Notes: generated by a model from the letters alone, not told the origin. DNA of 58,848 nucleotides from Streptomyces lacrimifluminis (GCF_014646095.1 NZ_BMMU01000005.1:233365-292212), one strand, 5' to 3'; shown: positions 34,695 through 43,980, counted from the first letter of the stretch. Numbers and translations are program-made.

Positions 34695-36710
34695 TCATTC
34701 GGCCCTGATGTTGTCCACGTACGCGACGCCCGTGGTCGCCCCGCCGCTCCCCCGGCCGAGGTACAGGTTGAACGCCGTCACCTTGGCGAGATGAGCCGCG
34801 TCGAGTACGGCTCCGGCGTGTTCGGTGTCCCAGGGAGCGGGCGTGAACTCACTGAAGGGTGCCGTGACGTCCTTCCCGTCCGTGTCGGCCAGCAGGAACT
34901 GGCGCTCGAAATAGACCCCGTCGGCGACGATCTGGAGGACCCCGCCGTTCGCGGAACCGTCGCCCTTCAGCCACAGCGCCAGGGAGGTGAAGGCGGTCCA
35001 GTCCGCGTCGACCGATCTGCCGATGCCGGTGTACTCGGCGCCGGTGAAGTCGTACGTGTACGCCAGCCCGTAGGAGCCCGAGGCCTTGTGCTCGGCCGTC
35101 AGGGTGGTGGTGTTGGCGTTGACATGGCTGTACGCCTCGCTCAGGGTGACGTCGTCTCCGCCGTAGCCCTCGAAGTCGTCGATCCAGCCGGCGGGCAGGG
35201 GTTCGACCTCGCCGACGAGGACCAGGGCCGAGTCGGTGAGCGTCTCGGCGCCCACCTTCGCGTTCACCGTGAGGGTGATCGAGCCGGTGTCCAGCCAGGC
35301 CGGGTCGATCGGCAGGTCGCCCGAGGAGAAGCCGTCGGCGTCGGGGCGCAGCGGTCTGGCGCGTCCGCCGTTCACGGAGTAGGTGACCCGGCTCGCCTTC
35401 CCGGATGTGACCCGCACCCGGACGGTGGTGCTGTCGGCCGTCACGCGCTGTCGGTCCGTGGGAGTCACGAGATGCATGAGCGGGGCGTTCCTGACAGCGG
35501 TGGTGCGAGCGGAGAACACCCCCCGGAGATCGGCGGCGAACAGGGTGTACGGGTCCTTGTGGTACGTGACGAAGTCCGGCAGCAGGGCATGGCCCGGGTA
35601 CGGCACGTAGGCGCGGGTGGTACCTCCGAAGTTGGCCCAGGTGAGCATGTGTGTCACCTGGCGGGCCAGCGGGTCCGCCTGGACGGCCCCCAGCAGTTGG
35701 GTGAACCACTTCGGGTTGCGGTTCTCGGGGCCGCTCTCCCCGAACTCGGTGAGTGCCGGCGCCTTGCCCCGCTCGTTCGCCAACCGGACCACCATCGCCA
35801 GGTCCGTCACCAGGCCGTCCAGCCAGGCGGTCGAGCCGGCGGAGTCGTCGTAGGAGTCGTAGCCGAGAACGTCGACGAACGCGTCGCCCGGGTAGGTCCT
35901 GAGGTAGCCCGTCGGGTCGCCTCCGAAACCCGAGTTGGGCGAGTAGGCGTAGAGCAGGTTGTGGACGCCCCTGGTGTCGCGCAGGTATTCGACGGTGTAG
36001 CGGAACACCTCGATGTACTCGGCCGAGGTGGTGTGGCCGGCACCCCACCAGAACCAGCCTCCGTTGTTCTCGTGGAAGGGGCGGAAGACGACCGGGATCG
36101 CGGTGCCGTCCGGCCGCCGCGCGCCCTTGGCCGCCTTCGCGACACGGTCGAGGAAGGCGTTGAAGTCCGCGTGCTTCGCGCCGCCGGGAAGGATCTGGCC
36201 GACCACCCGGCCCGTGGTGTCCCAGAAGTTCCCACCCGTGACGAAGTTCGGCATGTGGGCGCTGAGGATGTTGATCCCGCCGCGTGCGTCGGCCTGTCTG
36301 ATGCACCGGCTGAGCGCGGCGATGTTCTCGGCCTCGGTTCCGTCCTGGGCGCCGGGCCGTTCGTCGCCGTCGAGGATGAGGGTGTCCCAGCCGAACACAG
36401 CGGGGTGGTCGCCCACCGCCGCCCTGGTGTCGGACGCCCTGCCGTCGGGAGTGGCGAAGGTGAAACCGTAGGTGAGGTCGTGCTGGTGACCGAACATGAT
36501 GCCCTTGCCCTGCTGCCGCTTCAGGTACGCGAACAGCGCGCGGGTGGCGGGTGTCGCTCTGTCGTCGACGATCCGGACCGGCGTCGGCACACCGGCGGAC
36601 GCCGCGGAGGCGTCGGCCGCGGCGGCCATCGGCGCCGGGGCGCCCGCCGCCAGGGCGACCGTGGCGCCGATGAGGATGAACGCGCGACGGTTCAGGGGAG
36701 AGCTGGGCAT
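34695..36710 (-). CDS. GH26 beta-mannanase with C-terminal carbohydrate-binding module
   Basis: Secreted endo-beta-1,4-mannanase, 671 aa. The signal NRRAFILIGATVALAAG fits the Tat pathway. The GH26 domain spans about 45-400. The acid/base Glu is E214 in FRPFHENNGGWFWWG and the nucleophile is E322 in LTEFGESG, very near the E212/E320 numbering I recall for Cellvibrio Man26A. Residues about 405-508 form an Ig-like beta domain. Residues about 515-671 are a beta-sandwich binding module (DDFEGYGGDD, WTAFTSLALWLKGDG). AAGGAGA lies 6 nt before the ATG. It follows the permease genes after a hairpin, so it belongs to the mannan-uptake unit. Confidence 0.93.
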   Translation of the reverse strand: MPSSPLNRRAFILIGATVALAAGAPAPMAAAADASAASAGVPTPVRIVDDRATPATRALFAYLKRQQGKGIMFGHQHDLTYGFTFATPDGRASDTRAAVGDHPAVFGWDTLILDGDERPGAQDGTEAENIAALSRCIRQADARGGINILSAHMPNFVTGGNFWDTTGRVVGQILPGGAKHADFNAFLDRVAKAAKGARRPDGTAIPVVFRPFHENNGGWFWWGAGHTTSAEYIEVFRYTVEYLRDTRGVHNLLYAYSPNSGFGGDPTGYLRTYPGDAFVDVLGYDSYDDSAGSTAWLDGLVTDLAMVVRLANERGKAPALTEFGESGPENRNPKWFTQLLGAVQADPLARQVTHMLTWANFGGTTRAYVPYPGHALLPDFVTYHKDPYTLFAADLRGVFSARTTAVRNAPLMHLVTPTDRQRVTADSTTVRVRVTSGKASRVTYSVNGGRARPLRPDADGFSSGDLPIDPAWLDTGSITLTVNAKVGAETLTDSALVLVGEVEPLPAGWIDDFEGYGGDDVTLSEAYSHVNANTTTLTAEHKASGSYGLAYTYDFTGAEYTGIGRSVDADWTAFTSLALWLKGDGSANGGVLQIVADGVYFERQFLLADTDGKDVTAPFSEFTPAPWDTEHAGAVLDAAHLAKVTAFNLYLGRGSGGATTGVAYVDNIRAE

Positions 36711-36858
36711 GTACGTCTCCTTTGACGTGGTGGTTTCTCGTACGCGAGGTGGCTCACCGTCGGCGGCGCCGGGCGCCGTCGGGCAGGGCGGCGCGCGTCG
36801 CGTCGGCCGTGCCCGGGGCCCGCGTCACCGGCGGGGGAGGCGGGGGTGGGCGCCGATG

Positions 36859-36891
36859 CCGCATGCCACCTCTCGCGGTGCGGGCATGCGG
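36859..36891 (-). terminator. Hairpin between permease and mannanase genes
   Basis: CCGCATGCC at 36859-36867 is the exact complement of GGCATGCGG at 36883-36891, and the loop adds ACC/GGT pairs. It is 8 nt past the permease stop (36899) and 149 nt before the mannanase start. It may be an attenuator or a full terminator. Confidence 0.6.
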
Positions 36892-36898
36892 GCCCGGA

Positions 36899-37753
36899 TC
36901 ACTTCGTGGCGCCCCGCGCGAACCCGTTGTAGATGTAGCGCTGGAGGAAGAGGAAGACGACGAGCGTGGGCACGATGACGAGGATCGCCCCGGCCGAGAT
37001 CGCTTCCCAGTGGGCACCGAAGGGGCCCTTGAAGCGGAACAGGGCGGTGGAGATGGTGCCCAGGCCCTCGGAGGGCATGTAAAGGAAGGGAATGTAGAAG
37101 TCGTTGTAGACGGTGATGCCCTTGATGATGACGACGGTGGCGATCGCCGGTTTGAGCAGCGGGAAGATGATCCGCCAGTAGATGGTGAGCGCGTTCGCAC
37201 CGTCGAGCCGGGCGGCCTCGTCGAGGGAGACGGGGATGGAGCGGATGAACTGCAGGAAGATGTAGATGGACACGATGTCGGTGCCCATGTAGAGCAGGAT
37301 CGGCGCCCAGCGGGTGTCGAACAGGCCGAAGCTGTTGACCACCTGGAAGGTCGCCACCTGCGTGGTCACGCCCGGTACCAGGGTGGCGACCAGGAACAGC
37401 CCCATGACCAGCTTCCGGCCGCGGAAGGTGAACCGGTCGATCGCGTACGCGGTCATCGAGCCGATGATCACCGTGCCGGTGATGGAGAACAGCAGGATGA
37501 AGGCGGTGTTCCCGAACGCCGACAGCATGTGGCCGTCGTTGAAGGCGATGGCGTAGTTGGACCAGTTCAGCCAGTCGCCGGGGAGCCGGAACGCGCCTCC
37601 CCCTTCCGTCACCTCCTTCGATGTCTTCAGCGAGGTGAGGAACACGACGGACAGGGGGACCAGGACCACCAGCGAGGCGAGCACCAGGGACAGATAGATG
37701 AGGGCCGAGCCGACGCCCCGGGGGCGACGGCCGTCCACCGCGTTGGCGGTCAT
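36899..37753 (-). CDS. Sugar ABC transporter permease, MalG type
   Basis: Second permease of the oligosaccharide importer, 284 aa, with about six membrane helices. The EAA loop reads SLDEAARLDGANALTIYWRI, and the end FLFLQRYIYNGFARGATK is typical of CUT1 MalG-type permeases. Its ATG overlaps the stop of the MalF-type gene (ATGA). No ATPase gene is present in the locus; in Streptomyces a shared ATPase such as MsiK normally serves these importers. Mannooligosaccharide specificity is inferred from the flanking mannanase and mannosidase genes. Confidence 0.93.
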   Translation of the reverse strand: MTANAVDGRRPRGVGSALIYLSLVLASLVVLVPLSVVFLTSLKTSKEVTEGGGAFRLPGDWLNWSNYAIAFNDGHMLSAFGNTAFILLFSITGTVIIGSMTAYAIDRFTFRGRKLVMGLFLVATLVPGVTTQVATFQVVNSFGLFDTRWAPILLYMGTDIVSIYIFLQFIRSIPVSLDEAARLDGANALTIYWRIIFPLLKPAIATVVIIKGITVYNDFYIPFLYMPSEGLGTISTALFRFKGPFGAHWEAISAGAILVIVPTLVVFLFLQRYIYNGFARGATK

Positions 37754-38730
37754 ACGAGGTCCACCTTCCCGTCGGGCACGAGGCGGCGCTGGATCCAGGT
37801 GACCAACAGAATGATCAGGAGCAGGACGACGGCCGCGGCGGAGGCCAGCCCCGTCTTGTTGAACTGGAACGCGAGCTTCACCGTCTGGATGACGAAGGTC
37901 GTGGTGCCGGTGGCGCCGCCGGTCATGATGTAGGGGATCTCGAACACCGACAGGGACCCGGACACGGCGAGGATCACGCTCAGGCTGATCACGGGCCGGA
38001 TGCTCGGCGCGATCAGGTACCGGAACTGGTGCCACCGCGTGGCGCCGTCGAGTTGGGCCGCCTCGTACAGCTCCCCCGGGATGGACTGGATCGCGCCCAG
38101 GAAGAGCACGAAGTTCAGGCCGGTGAAGCGCCAGACGGACACGCCCGCCAGGGAGACGTTCGCGGACGTGGGATCGCCGAGCCAGGCGTGGTCGCTGCCC
38201 GCGCCGAACCAGGACAGCACCGAGTCGAGGGTGCCGCCGTCCTGGAAGAAGTACAGGAAGACGAAGCCGATGGCGACGCCGTTGATGAGGTACGGGAAGA
38301 ACAGGATTCCCTTGAAGAGGTTGCGCAGACGCAGGTTGAAGCTGAGGACGGTCGCGAAGTACAGGGCGATGACGATCTGCACGGCGGACGCGGCCAGGTA
38401 GTAGAAGCTGACGAAGAACACCCGGAATAGCTCGGGCCGGGTGAACAGCTCGCTGTAGTTGCCGGCTCCGACGAGGTGGATCTCCGGGCTGACGCCGTCC
38501 CAGTCGGTGAAGCTGTAATAGACCATGTTCGCCACGGGCACGTAGGTGAACGTGATCAGCAGGGCCAGCGGGGCCAGCAGGAACAGCCAGGGAGTGACCC
38601 TGCTCAGCGGGCCGCGGCCGGGCGGACGGGAACGTCTCTTCGCCGCCCGGCGCGCCCTGCCGCCGGCCGGGCGGGCGGCGGGGTTCTCCTTGCCCACACC
38701 GGTGGTGGGCGTGTGTGTGGTGTGGGTCAT
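37750..38730 (-). CDS. Sugar ABC transporter permease, MalF type
   Basis: First permease of the importer, 326 aa. About 45 basic N-terminal residues precede the first helix (WLFLLAPLALLITFTYVP). The EAA loop is GELYEAAQLDGATRWHQFRY, followed by IAPSIRP, the CUT1 signature. The ATG follows a weak GAAAGG. The preceding binding-protein gene ends 87 nt upstream, with a perfect hairpin in the gap. The gene overlaps the MalG-type gene by 4 nt. Confidence 0.93.
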   Translation of the reverse strand: MTHTTHTPTTGVGKENPAARPAGGRARRAAKRRSRPPGRGPLSRVTPWLFLLAPLALLITFTYVPVANMVYYSFTDWDGVSPEIHLVGAGNYSELFTRPELFRVFFVSFYYLAASAVQIVIALYFATVLSFNLRLRNLFKGILFFPYLINGVAIGFVFLYFFQDGGTLDSVLSWFGAGSDHAWLGDPTSANVSLAGVSVWRFTGLNFVLFLGAIQSIPGELYEAAQLDGATRWHQFRYLIAPSIRPVISLSVILAVSGSLSVFEIPYIMTGGATGTTTFVIQTVKLAFQFNKTGLASAAAVVLLLIILLVTWIQRRLVPDGKVDLV

Positions 38731-38775
38731 GTCGGCCTTTCGGTCGTCCGCGGACGCGGTCGGCGGGCTGGGCCC

Positions 38776-38801
38776 GGCCCGGGGAGTGCCGTCCCCGGGC
38801 C
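38776..38801 (-). terminator. Hairpin between sugar-binding protein and permease genes
   Basis: GGCCCGGGGA at 38776-38785 is perfectly complementary to TCCCCGGGCC at 38792-38801, with a 6-nt loop. It is 17 nt past the binding-protein stop. The arrangement parallels the peptide transporter operon and should favour excess binding protein. Confidence 0.72.
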
Positions 38802-38817
38802 CGTGCGCCGCTCTCCG

Positions 38818-40140
38818 TCAGGAGCCCGCGGTCTCCTTCGCCGCCTCGCTCCACCGCTTGTCGAGGTCGGCGAAGTAGTCCTCCAGGCTGCCGCTCTGGA
38901 CGCCGCGCGCCATGTCGACCAGCTTCTGCCGGTAGTCGGGCTTGGCCAGGCCGATCTCGGCGGCGTTGTCAATGGCGTTGACCTGGGCGCTCTTTGCCTC
39001 GGACCGTTCGAGGAGCGTGACACCGTTGTCCTCGAAGGGCTTCAGGGTGGCGGGCAGGGCGCCCGACCTGGCCGTCGGGACCGAGCCCTCGTTCTGCGCG
39101 AAGCCGGACTTCTCGGTGAACCAGTCGATCCACCCGCGCGCGGCGTCCTTGTGCTCGGAGTGGATGCTCACCGCCTGCTGGTAGTCGGGCGAGAGGATCG
39201 CGCAGAACTTGCCGTCCTTCTGCGCGGGGAACGGCATGAACCCGATGTCGTCGGGGTTCTTCCCGGCCGTCTTGGCCGCTGCCTGCATCTGGCTGATGGC
39301 CCAGGAGCCGAGCTGCATGGTGGCGATCTCGCCGCGGGCGATCAGCCCCTTGGAGGTCTCCCAGTTGGTCGTGGTGGGGTCCTTCTCGGAGAGCTTCTCG
39401 TGCACGGTGTCGTAGAGCAGGGTGTCGATGACGTTCAGGTCGCTGCCCTCGGCCCAGGGGGCGGCGGAGGTCGCCAGCTTGTCGTTGGCCTGCGCGTCGC
39501 AGCTGACCGAGCCGATGCCCGCGGTGCCGGCGGTCAGCGGCCACTGGTCCTTGAAGTTCGTGTAGTACGGCACCGCGCCGGTCCTGGCCTTGACGGCCTT
39601 GAGGCCGTCAAGGAACTCCTGCGGGCTGGTGGGCCAGGCGGTGACGCCGGCCTTCTTCCACACCGCCTTGTTGTAGACGAACCCGTTGGCGTTGCCCACG
39701 GTGGCGAGGCCGTACACCTTGCCGGCGACGTCCGTGTTGCCGGTGAAGCGGTACTTCCCGCTCAGCGCGGCGGCGCTGCCGAGCGAGGCGAAGAACGAGG
39801 GGTAGTCCTTCTTGGCGACGGCGTTCGGGATCATCAGCACGTCACCGTAGTTCTCGGTGTTCATGCGGATCTTGACCTCACCCTCGTAGTCGGTGATGGC
39901 CTCGAATTTCACCGTCACCTTGGGGTAGATCCTGTTGAACTCGGCTGCGTACTTTTTCATCGTGCCGTTCTGCACCAGGTCCGTGCGGTGCGTCAGGACG
40001 GTGATGGTGCCGGACACACCGCCCGGGTCCGTCGCCGCGGCAGCGGCCTCGCCCTTCGGCGCCGCCGCCCCCGTGCAGGCCGTCGCGGTGAGCGCGGTGA
40101 CGGCGATCAGTGCGGCGACGGCAAACGTCTTCCTCCCCAT
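38818..40140 (-). CDS. Sugar-binding lipoprotein of CUT1 ABC transporter
   Basis: Extracellular receptor for the importer, 440 aa. The signal MGRKTFAVAALIAVTAL leads to lipobox TATAC with Cys22. The mature part has the family 1 binding-protein fold cues (ITVLTHRTDLVQNG, FNRIYPKVTVKFEAITDYEG, YGLATVGNANGFVYNKAVWK). AAGGAG lies about 10 nt before the ATG at 40140; a longer frame upstream is the promoter region. It heads the transporter unit and is divergent from the beta-mannosidase gene, so mannooligosaccharides are the likely ligand (inferred). Confidence 0.93.
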   Translation of the reverse strand: MGRKTFAVAALIAVTALTATACTGAAAPKGEAAAAATDPGGVSGTITVLTHRTDLVQNGTMKKYAAEFNRIYPKVTVKFEAITDYEGEVKIRMNTENYGDVLMIPNAVAKKDYPSFFASLGSAAALSGKYRFTGNTDVAGKVYGLATVGNANGFVYNKAVWKKAGVTAWPTSPQEFLDGLKAVKARTGAVPYYTNFKDQWPLTAGTAGIGSVSCDAQANDKLATSAAPWAEGSDLNVIDTLLYDTVHEKLSEKDPTTTNWETSKGLIARGEIATMQLGSWAISQMQAAAKTAGKNPDDIGFMPFPAQKDGKFCAILSPDYQQAVSIHSEHKDAARGWIDWFTEKSGFAQNEGSVPTARSGALPATLKPFEDNGVTLLERSEAKSAQVNAIDNAAEIGLAKPDYRQKLVDMARGVQSGSLEDYFADLDKRWSEAAKETAGS

Positions 40141-40212
40141 GTGCCCCAGCTCCTTACAGGTTGCGGCTCTGCCCGCCTTTGGGCTGTCGGCACTATGGCA
40201 CCGAGAAATTGA

Positions 40213-40218
40213 ACCGGT
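40213..40218. promoter_or_regulatory. ACCGGT site 1 in divergent mannan promoter region
   Basis: The context GAACCGGTAA shares a central CpG core with a second site at 40334-40339. LacI-family proteins often bind palindromes with a central CG. It is 73 nt upstream of the binding-protein start. Confidence 0.35.
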
Positions 40219-40234
40219 AAAGCTCCTCTTCCTA

Positions 40235-40258
40235 TCGCGATACGCAATCGTTATGCGA
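40235..40258. promoter_or_regulatory. Imperfect dyad TCGCGATACG-CAAT-CGTTATGCGA
   Basis: Ten-base arms match at 7 positions, with a 4-nt spacer. The overlapping TATCGCGATA at 40233-40242 is itself a perfect palindrome. It is centrally placed between the divergent genes and is a candidate operator for the LacI-type regulator encoded at 42825. Confidence 0.4.
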
Positions 40259-40333
40259 GGAGTCCGCGAATGGCGTTCTTCGCTGGATAAAGGCAAGAAA
40301 AACCAAATAAATAGGGCATCCGAGTTGGGCTAG

Positions 40334-40371
40334 ACCGGTTTATGGACACCATGGATCTGGGCAGCTAGGTT
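40334..40371 (+). promoter_or_regulatory. Promoter of beta-mannosidase gene with upstream ACCGGT site 2
   Basis: TGGACA at 40343-40348 and TAGGTT at 40366-40371 have a 17-nt spacer, a good housekeeping-type promoter. ACCGGT at 40334-40339 lies directly upstream of the -35. The expected start is near 40378, leaving a leader of about 45 nt before the ATG. Confidence 0.6.
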
Positions 40372-40422
40372 GGCGGGCGCCGTTACCAGAACCAACCTTG
40401 CGTCTCGTGAGGGGAACCCCAT

Positions 40423-42828
40423 ATGAAGGACGTCACCCTGCTCAGCGACGGGTGGGGGCTGCGCCATGAGGACGCGGTGCTGCCTGCCCGGGTACCGGGC
40501 TGTGTACACACCGATCTGCTGGCCGCGGGGCTCATTCCGGATCCTTTCCTCGGCACCAACGAGCACGACGTGGCCTGGGTCGGCGACCGGGCCTGGACGT
40601 ACACCGCCCGGCTCACGGCCCAGACCGCCCACGAGCGCACTGACCTGGTCTTCGACGGCCTCGACACCGCGGCCGAGATCACCCTCGGCGGGGAGGTGCT
40701 CGGCCGGACCCGCAACATGCACCGCACCCACCGCTTCGACGTCACCGGCCGCGCCGAAGAGCTCCTGGTGCGCTTCGACCCGGCCCGCGCGGAGGCGGAG
40801 GCGGTACGCGCGGCGGTCGGTGACCGGCCCAACGTCTATCCCGAACCGTCCCAGTACATCCGCAAGATGGCGTGCAGCTTCGGCTGGGACTGGGGCCCCA
40901 CCGTCGTCACCGCCGGGATCTGGCGGCCCACCCGGCTGGAGCACTGGTCGACCGCCCGGATCGCCCGGGTCCGGCCCCTGGTCACGGTCACCGGGACGCA
41001 CGGCCGGGTGGAGGCGCACCTCACGCTGGAGCGCACCGCCACCGGCCAGGGACGCCCCCTGACCGCGCGGGCCTCGGTGGCCGGCGTCGACACCGAGATC
41101 ACCTTCGAGGGCACCGAGGCGACCGTCACCCTGGACGTCTCCGAGCCGGAGCTGTGGTGGCCGCGCGGTCACGGCGAACAGCCGCTGTACGACCTGACGG
41201 TCACCCTCGCCGACGGCACCACCCCGCTCGACACCTGGCATCGCCGCATCGGCTTCCGCACGGTCGAACTGGACCGCACGGCCGACGAACACGGCACCGG
41301 CTTCACCCTCGTCGTCAACGGAGTGCGCCTCTTCGCCCGGGGCGTCAACTGGATCCCCGACGACGTCCTGCCCTCCCGCGTCACCCCGGAGCGCTACCGC
41401 CACCGCCTCACCCAGGCCGTCGCGGCGAACATCGACCTCGTCCGCGTCTGGGGCGGCGGCATCTACGAGGACGACGCCTTCTACGACGTGTGCGACGAAC
41501 TCGGGCTGATGGTCTGGCAGGACTTCCTGTTCGCCTGCTCCGCCTACCCCGAGGAGCAGCCGCTGCGCGGCGAGGTGGAGGCCGAGGCGCGGGAGAACGT
41601 CGTACGCCTGATGCCGCATCCCTCGCTCGTGCTGTGGAACGGCAACAACGAGAACCTCTGGGGCTTCCGGGACTGGGGCTGGGAGTCCGAACTCGCCGGT
41701 GACTCCTGGGGCGAGGGGTACTACCTGGGCCTGCTGCCGCGTGTCGTCGCCGAGTTGGACCCCACCCGGCCGTACACGGCGGGCAGCCCCTGGTCCGGTT
41801 CCTGGGACCACCACCCCAATGACCCGGCACACGGCACCCATCACTCCTGGGAGGTGTGGAACCGCCGGGACTTCGCCGAGTACCGCGACAGCGTGCCCCG
41901 GTTCGTCGCCGAGTTCGGCTGGCAGGCGCCGCCCGCGCTGGCCACCCTGCGCCGCGCGCTGCCCGGCGAGAACCTCGCCCCCGACTCGCCCGGCATGCTC
42001 CACCACCAGAAGGCCGAGGACGGAAACGGCAAGCTCGACCGCGGGGTCGCCCGCCATTTCGCCGTCCCCGAGGGCGACTTCGACCGCTGGCACTACCTGA
42101 CGCAGGTGGTCCAGGCCCGGGCCGTCGCCGCCGGGATCGAGCACTGGCGCTCCCACTGGCCGGTCTGCGCGGGCACCGTCGTATGGCAGCTGAACGACTG
42201 CTGGCCGGTCAGCTCCTGGGCGGCCATCGACGGGGACGGCCGGCTCAAGCCGCTCTACCACGAGCTGCGCCGCGTCTACGCGGACCGGTTGCTCACCCTC
42301 CAGCCCGCCCCGGACGGTGTGGTGCTGGCCCTGGCCAACCAGTCGGCCGCGCCCTGGGCGGCCCGGGTCACCGTGCGCCGGATGACCGCCGACGGCGCGG
42401 TCGTCGCCGAGGCGTCGCTCGGGGCCGACGTGGACGCGCGCGGCGCGGTACGCCTTCCCCTCCCCGAGGAGCTCGCGCTGGGCGCGGAGGGCGTCAAGGA
42501 GTTCCTGGTGGCGGACGCCGACGGCCTGCGCGCGCTGCACTTCGCCGTCCCGGACCGCGATTTCGCCTACCCGAAGCCGCTGTTCGACGTACAGGTGGAG
42601 GAGGTGGGCGATTCCGGGGCGGACGCTACAGTCGACGTCGTGGTCACAGCACGCACCCTGGTACGCGATCTCCTTCTGCAGCCCGACCGCCTCTCCCCGG
42701 AGGCGGTGGCCGACACGGGTCTGGTCACCCTGCTCCGCGGCGAGCGGGTCCGTATCAGGGTCTCGGGCTGGTCCGAACCCAGCGTCGACGGTGCCCGCTC
42801 GGCGATCTTCTGCGTGGACCCGGCGTGA
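40423..42828 (+). CDS. GH2 beta-mannosidase
   Basis: Cytoplasmic enzyme that removes beta-mannose from imported oligosaccharides; 801 aa with no signal peptide. It has the GH2 multidomain layout: jelly-roll start (DGWGLRHEDAVLPARVPGCV), immunoglobulin-like domain (LWWPRGHGEQPLYDLTVTL) and TIM barrel. The acid/base is E410 in LWNGNNEN and the nucleophile E497 in VAEFGWQ. Both motifs mark beta-mannosidases rather than beta-galactosidases. An AGGGG-type ribosome-binding site precedes the ATG. The stop overlaps the start of the LacI-family gene (GTGA), so they form one unit. Confidence 0.95.
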   Translation: MKDVTLLSDGWGLRHEDAVLPARVPGCVHTDLLAAGLIPDPFLGTNEHDVAWVGDRAWTYTARLTAQTAHERTDLVFDGLDTAAEITLGGEVLGRTRNMHRTHRFDVTGRAEELLVRFDPARAEAEAVRAAVGDRPNVYPEPSQYIRKMACSFGWDWGPTVVTAGIWRPTRLEHWSTARIARVRPLVTVTGTHGRVEAHLTLERTATGQGRPLTARASVAGVDTEITFEGTEATVTLDVSEPELWWPRGHGEQPLYDLTVTLADGTTPLDTWHRRIGFRTVELDRTADEHGTGFTLVVNGVRLFARGVNWIPDDVLPSRVTPERYRHRLTQAVAANIDLVRVWGGGIYEDDAFYDVCDELGLMVWQDFLFACSAYPEEQPLRGEVEAEARENVVRLMPHPSLVLWNGNNENLWGFRDWGWESELAGDSWGEGYYLGLLPRVVAELDPTRPYTAGSPWSGSWDHHPNDPAHGTHHSWEVWNRRDFAEYRDSVPRFVAEFGWQAPPALATLRRALPGENLAPDSPGMLHHQKAEDGNGKLDRGVARHFAVPEGDFDRWHYLTQVVQARAVAAGIEHWRSHWPVCAGTVVWQLNDCWPVSSWAAIDGDGRLKPLYHELRRVYADRLLTLQPAPDGVVLALANQSAAPWAARVTVRRMTADGAVVAEASLGADVDARGAVRLPLPEELALGAEGVKEFLVADADGLRALHFAVPDRDFAYPKPLFDVQVEEVGDSGADATVDVVVTARTLVRDLLLQPDRLSPEAVADTGLVTLLRGERVRIRVSGWSEPSVDGARSAIFCVDPA

Positions 42829-43856
42829 GCGCACCCACCCAACGCGTCACCATCAAGGACGTCGCGGCCCGGGCCGGCGTGTCGAAGGGAGCGGTGTCCC
42901 TCGCCTTCAACGGCAGGCCCGGAGTCTCCGACACGACCCGGGACCGCATCTTCCAGGCGGCCCGTGAGCTGGGCTGGTCGCCCAACGTCCGGGCCCGCAG
43001 CCTGTCGTCCGGCGCCAAGGTGGACACCATCGGCCTCGCGATCTGCCGGCCTGCCCGGCTGCTCGGCCTGGAACCCTTCTACATGGAGTTCATCTCCGGG
43101 GTCGAGAGCGTGCTCGCCGAGCGGTCCTGCTCGCTCCTGCTGCACCTGGTGCGGGACGTGGACGAGGAGATCGCACTCCAGCAGCGGTGGTGGCAGGGCC
43201 AGCAGATCGGCGGATCGATCCTGGTCGACCTCCGCGAGAACGACCCCCGCGTACCCGCGCTGCGGGCCGTCGGCCTCCCGGCGGTGGCGGTCGGCCACCC
43301 GTCGCTGACCGGCGGCTTCACCTCGGTGTGGACGGACGACGCCACAGCCGCCACCGAGGCCGTACGGTATCTGGCGGCCCTCGGCCACCGCCGCATCGCC
43401 CGGGTCGGCGGGCCCGCCGGGCTCGGCCACAGCGCCATCCGCGCGAAGGCGTTCGTCGAGGCCACGCGGGCCCTGGGCATCGCCGACGACCTCCAGGTCA
43501 CCACGGGTTACGAGGGCGAGGAAGGCGCCCGCGCCACCCGCTCACTGCTCCTGATGGCCGATCGGCCGACGGCCATCCTCTACGACAACGACATCATGGC
43601 CGTCGCCGGCAACGCCGTCGCCGCGGAACTGGGCCTCTCGGTGCCGCGCGACCTCTCCCTGCTCGCCTGGGACGACTCCCAGCTGTGCCGGCTGACCCAC
43701 CCCCCGCTGTCCGCGATGAGCCACGACGTGCACGGCTTCGGCGCGGACGTCGCCCGAACCCTCTTCGCGGTCATCGACGACGAGAACCCGGCGTCCCACC
43801 AGGTCGCCACGCCCTCCCTCACCCCGCGCGGATCGACGGCACCACCGCTGGCGTAG
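42825..43856 (+). CDS. LacI-family transcriptional regulator
   Basis: A 343-aa repressor. The N-terminal helix-turn-helix reads VTIKDVAARAGVSKGAVSLA, followed by the hinge region and a periplasmic-binding-protein-like ligand domain (VDTIGLAICRPARLLGLEPF, VWTDDATAATEAVRYLAALG, LLAWDDSQLCRLTHPPLSAM). The GTG overlaps the mannosidase stop by 4 nt. It most likely controls both divergent units of the mannan locus in response to mannooligosaccharides. The inducer and operator are inferred, not shown. Confidence 0.93.
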   Translation: MSAPTQRVTIKDVAARAGVSKGAVSLAFNGRPGVSDTTRDRIFQAARELGWSPNVRARSLSSGAKVDTIGLAICRPARLLGLEPFYMEFISGVESVLAERSCSLLLHLVRDVDEEIALQQRWWQGQQIGGSILVDLRENDPRVPALRAVGLPAVAVGHPSLTGGFTSVWTDDATAATEAVRYLAALGHRRIARVGGPAGLGHSAIRAKAFVEATRALGIADDLQVTTGYEGEEGARATRSLLLMADRPTAILYDNDIMAVAGNAVAAELGLSVPRDLSLLAWDDSQLCRLTHPPLSAMSHDVHGFGADVARTLFAVIDDENPASHQVATPSLTPRGSTAPPLA

Positions 43857-43980
43857 GACCGGGGATCCGCCACCAGGAGGCCACCGCCGGCCACGGTCAC
43901 CGGCTTCACACTCACCCGAACCGCATGGACAGCCCTCTCCGGTCACGCCCGAGGTCGGCACCAAGTCAGCACGGGAGTAC

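Noticed and set aside
40330..42834. 834-aa minus-strand open frame
   Set aside because: It is antisense to the GH2 beta-mannosidase and matches no family.
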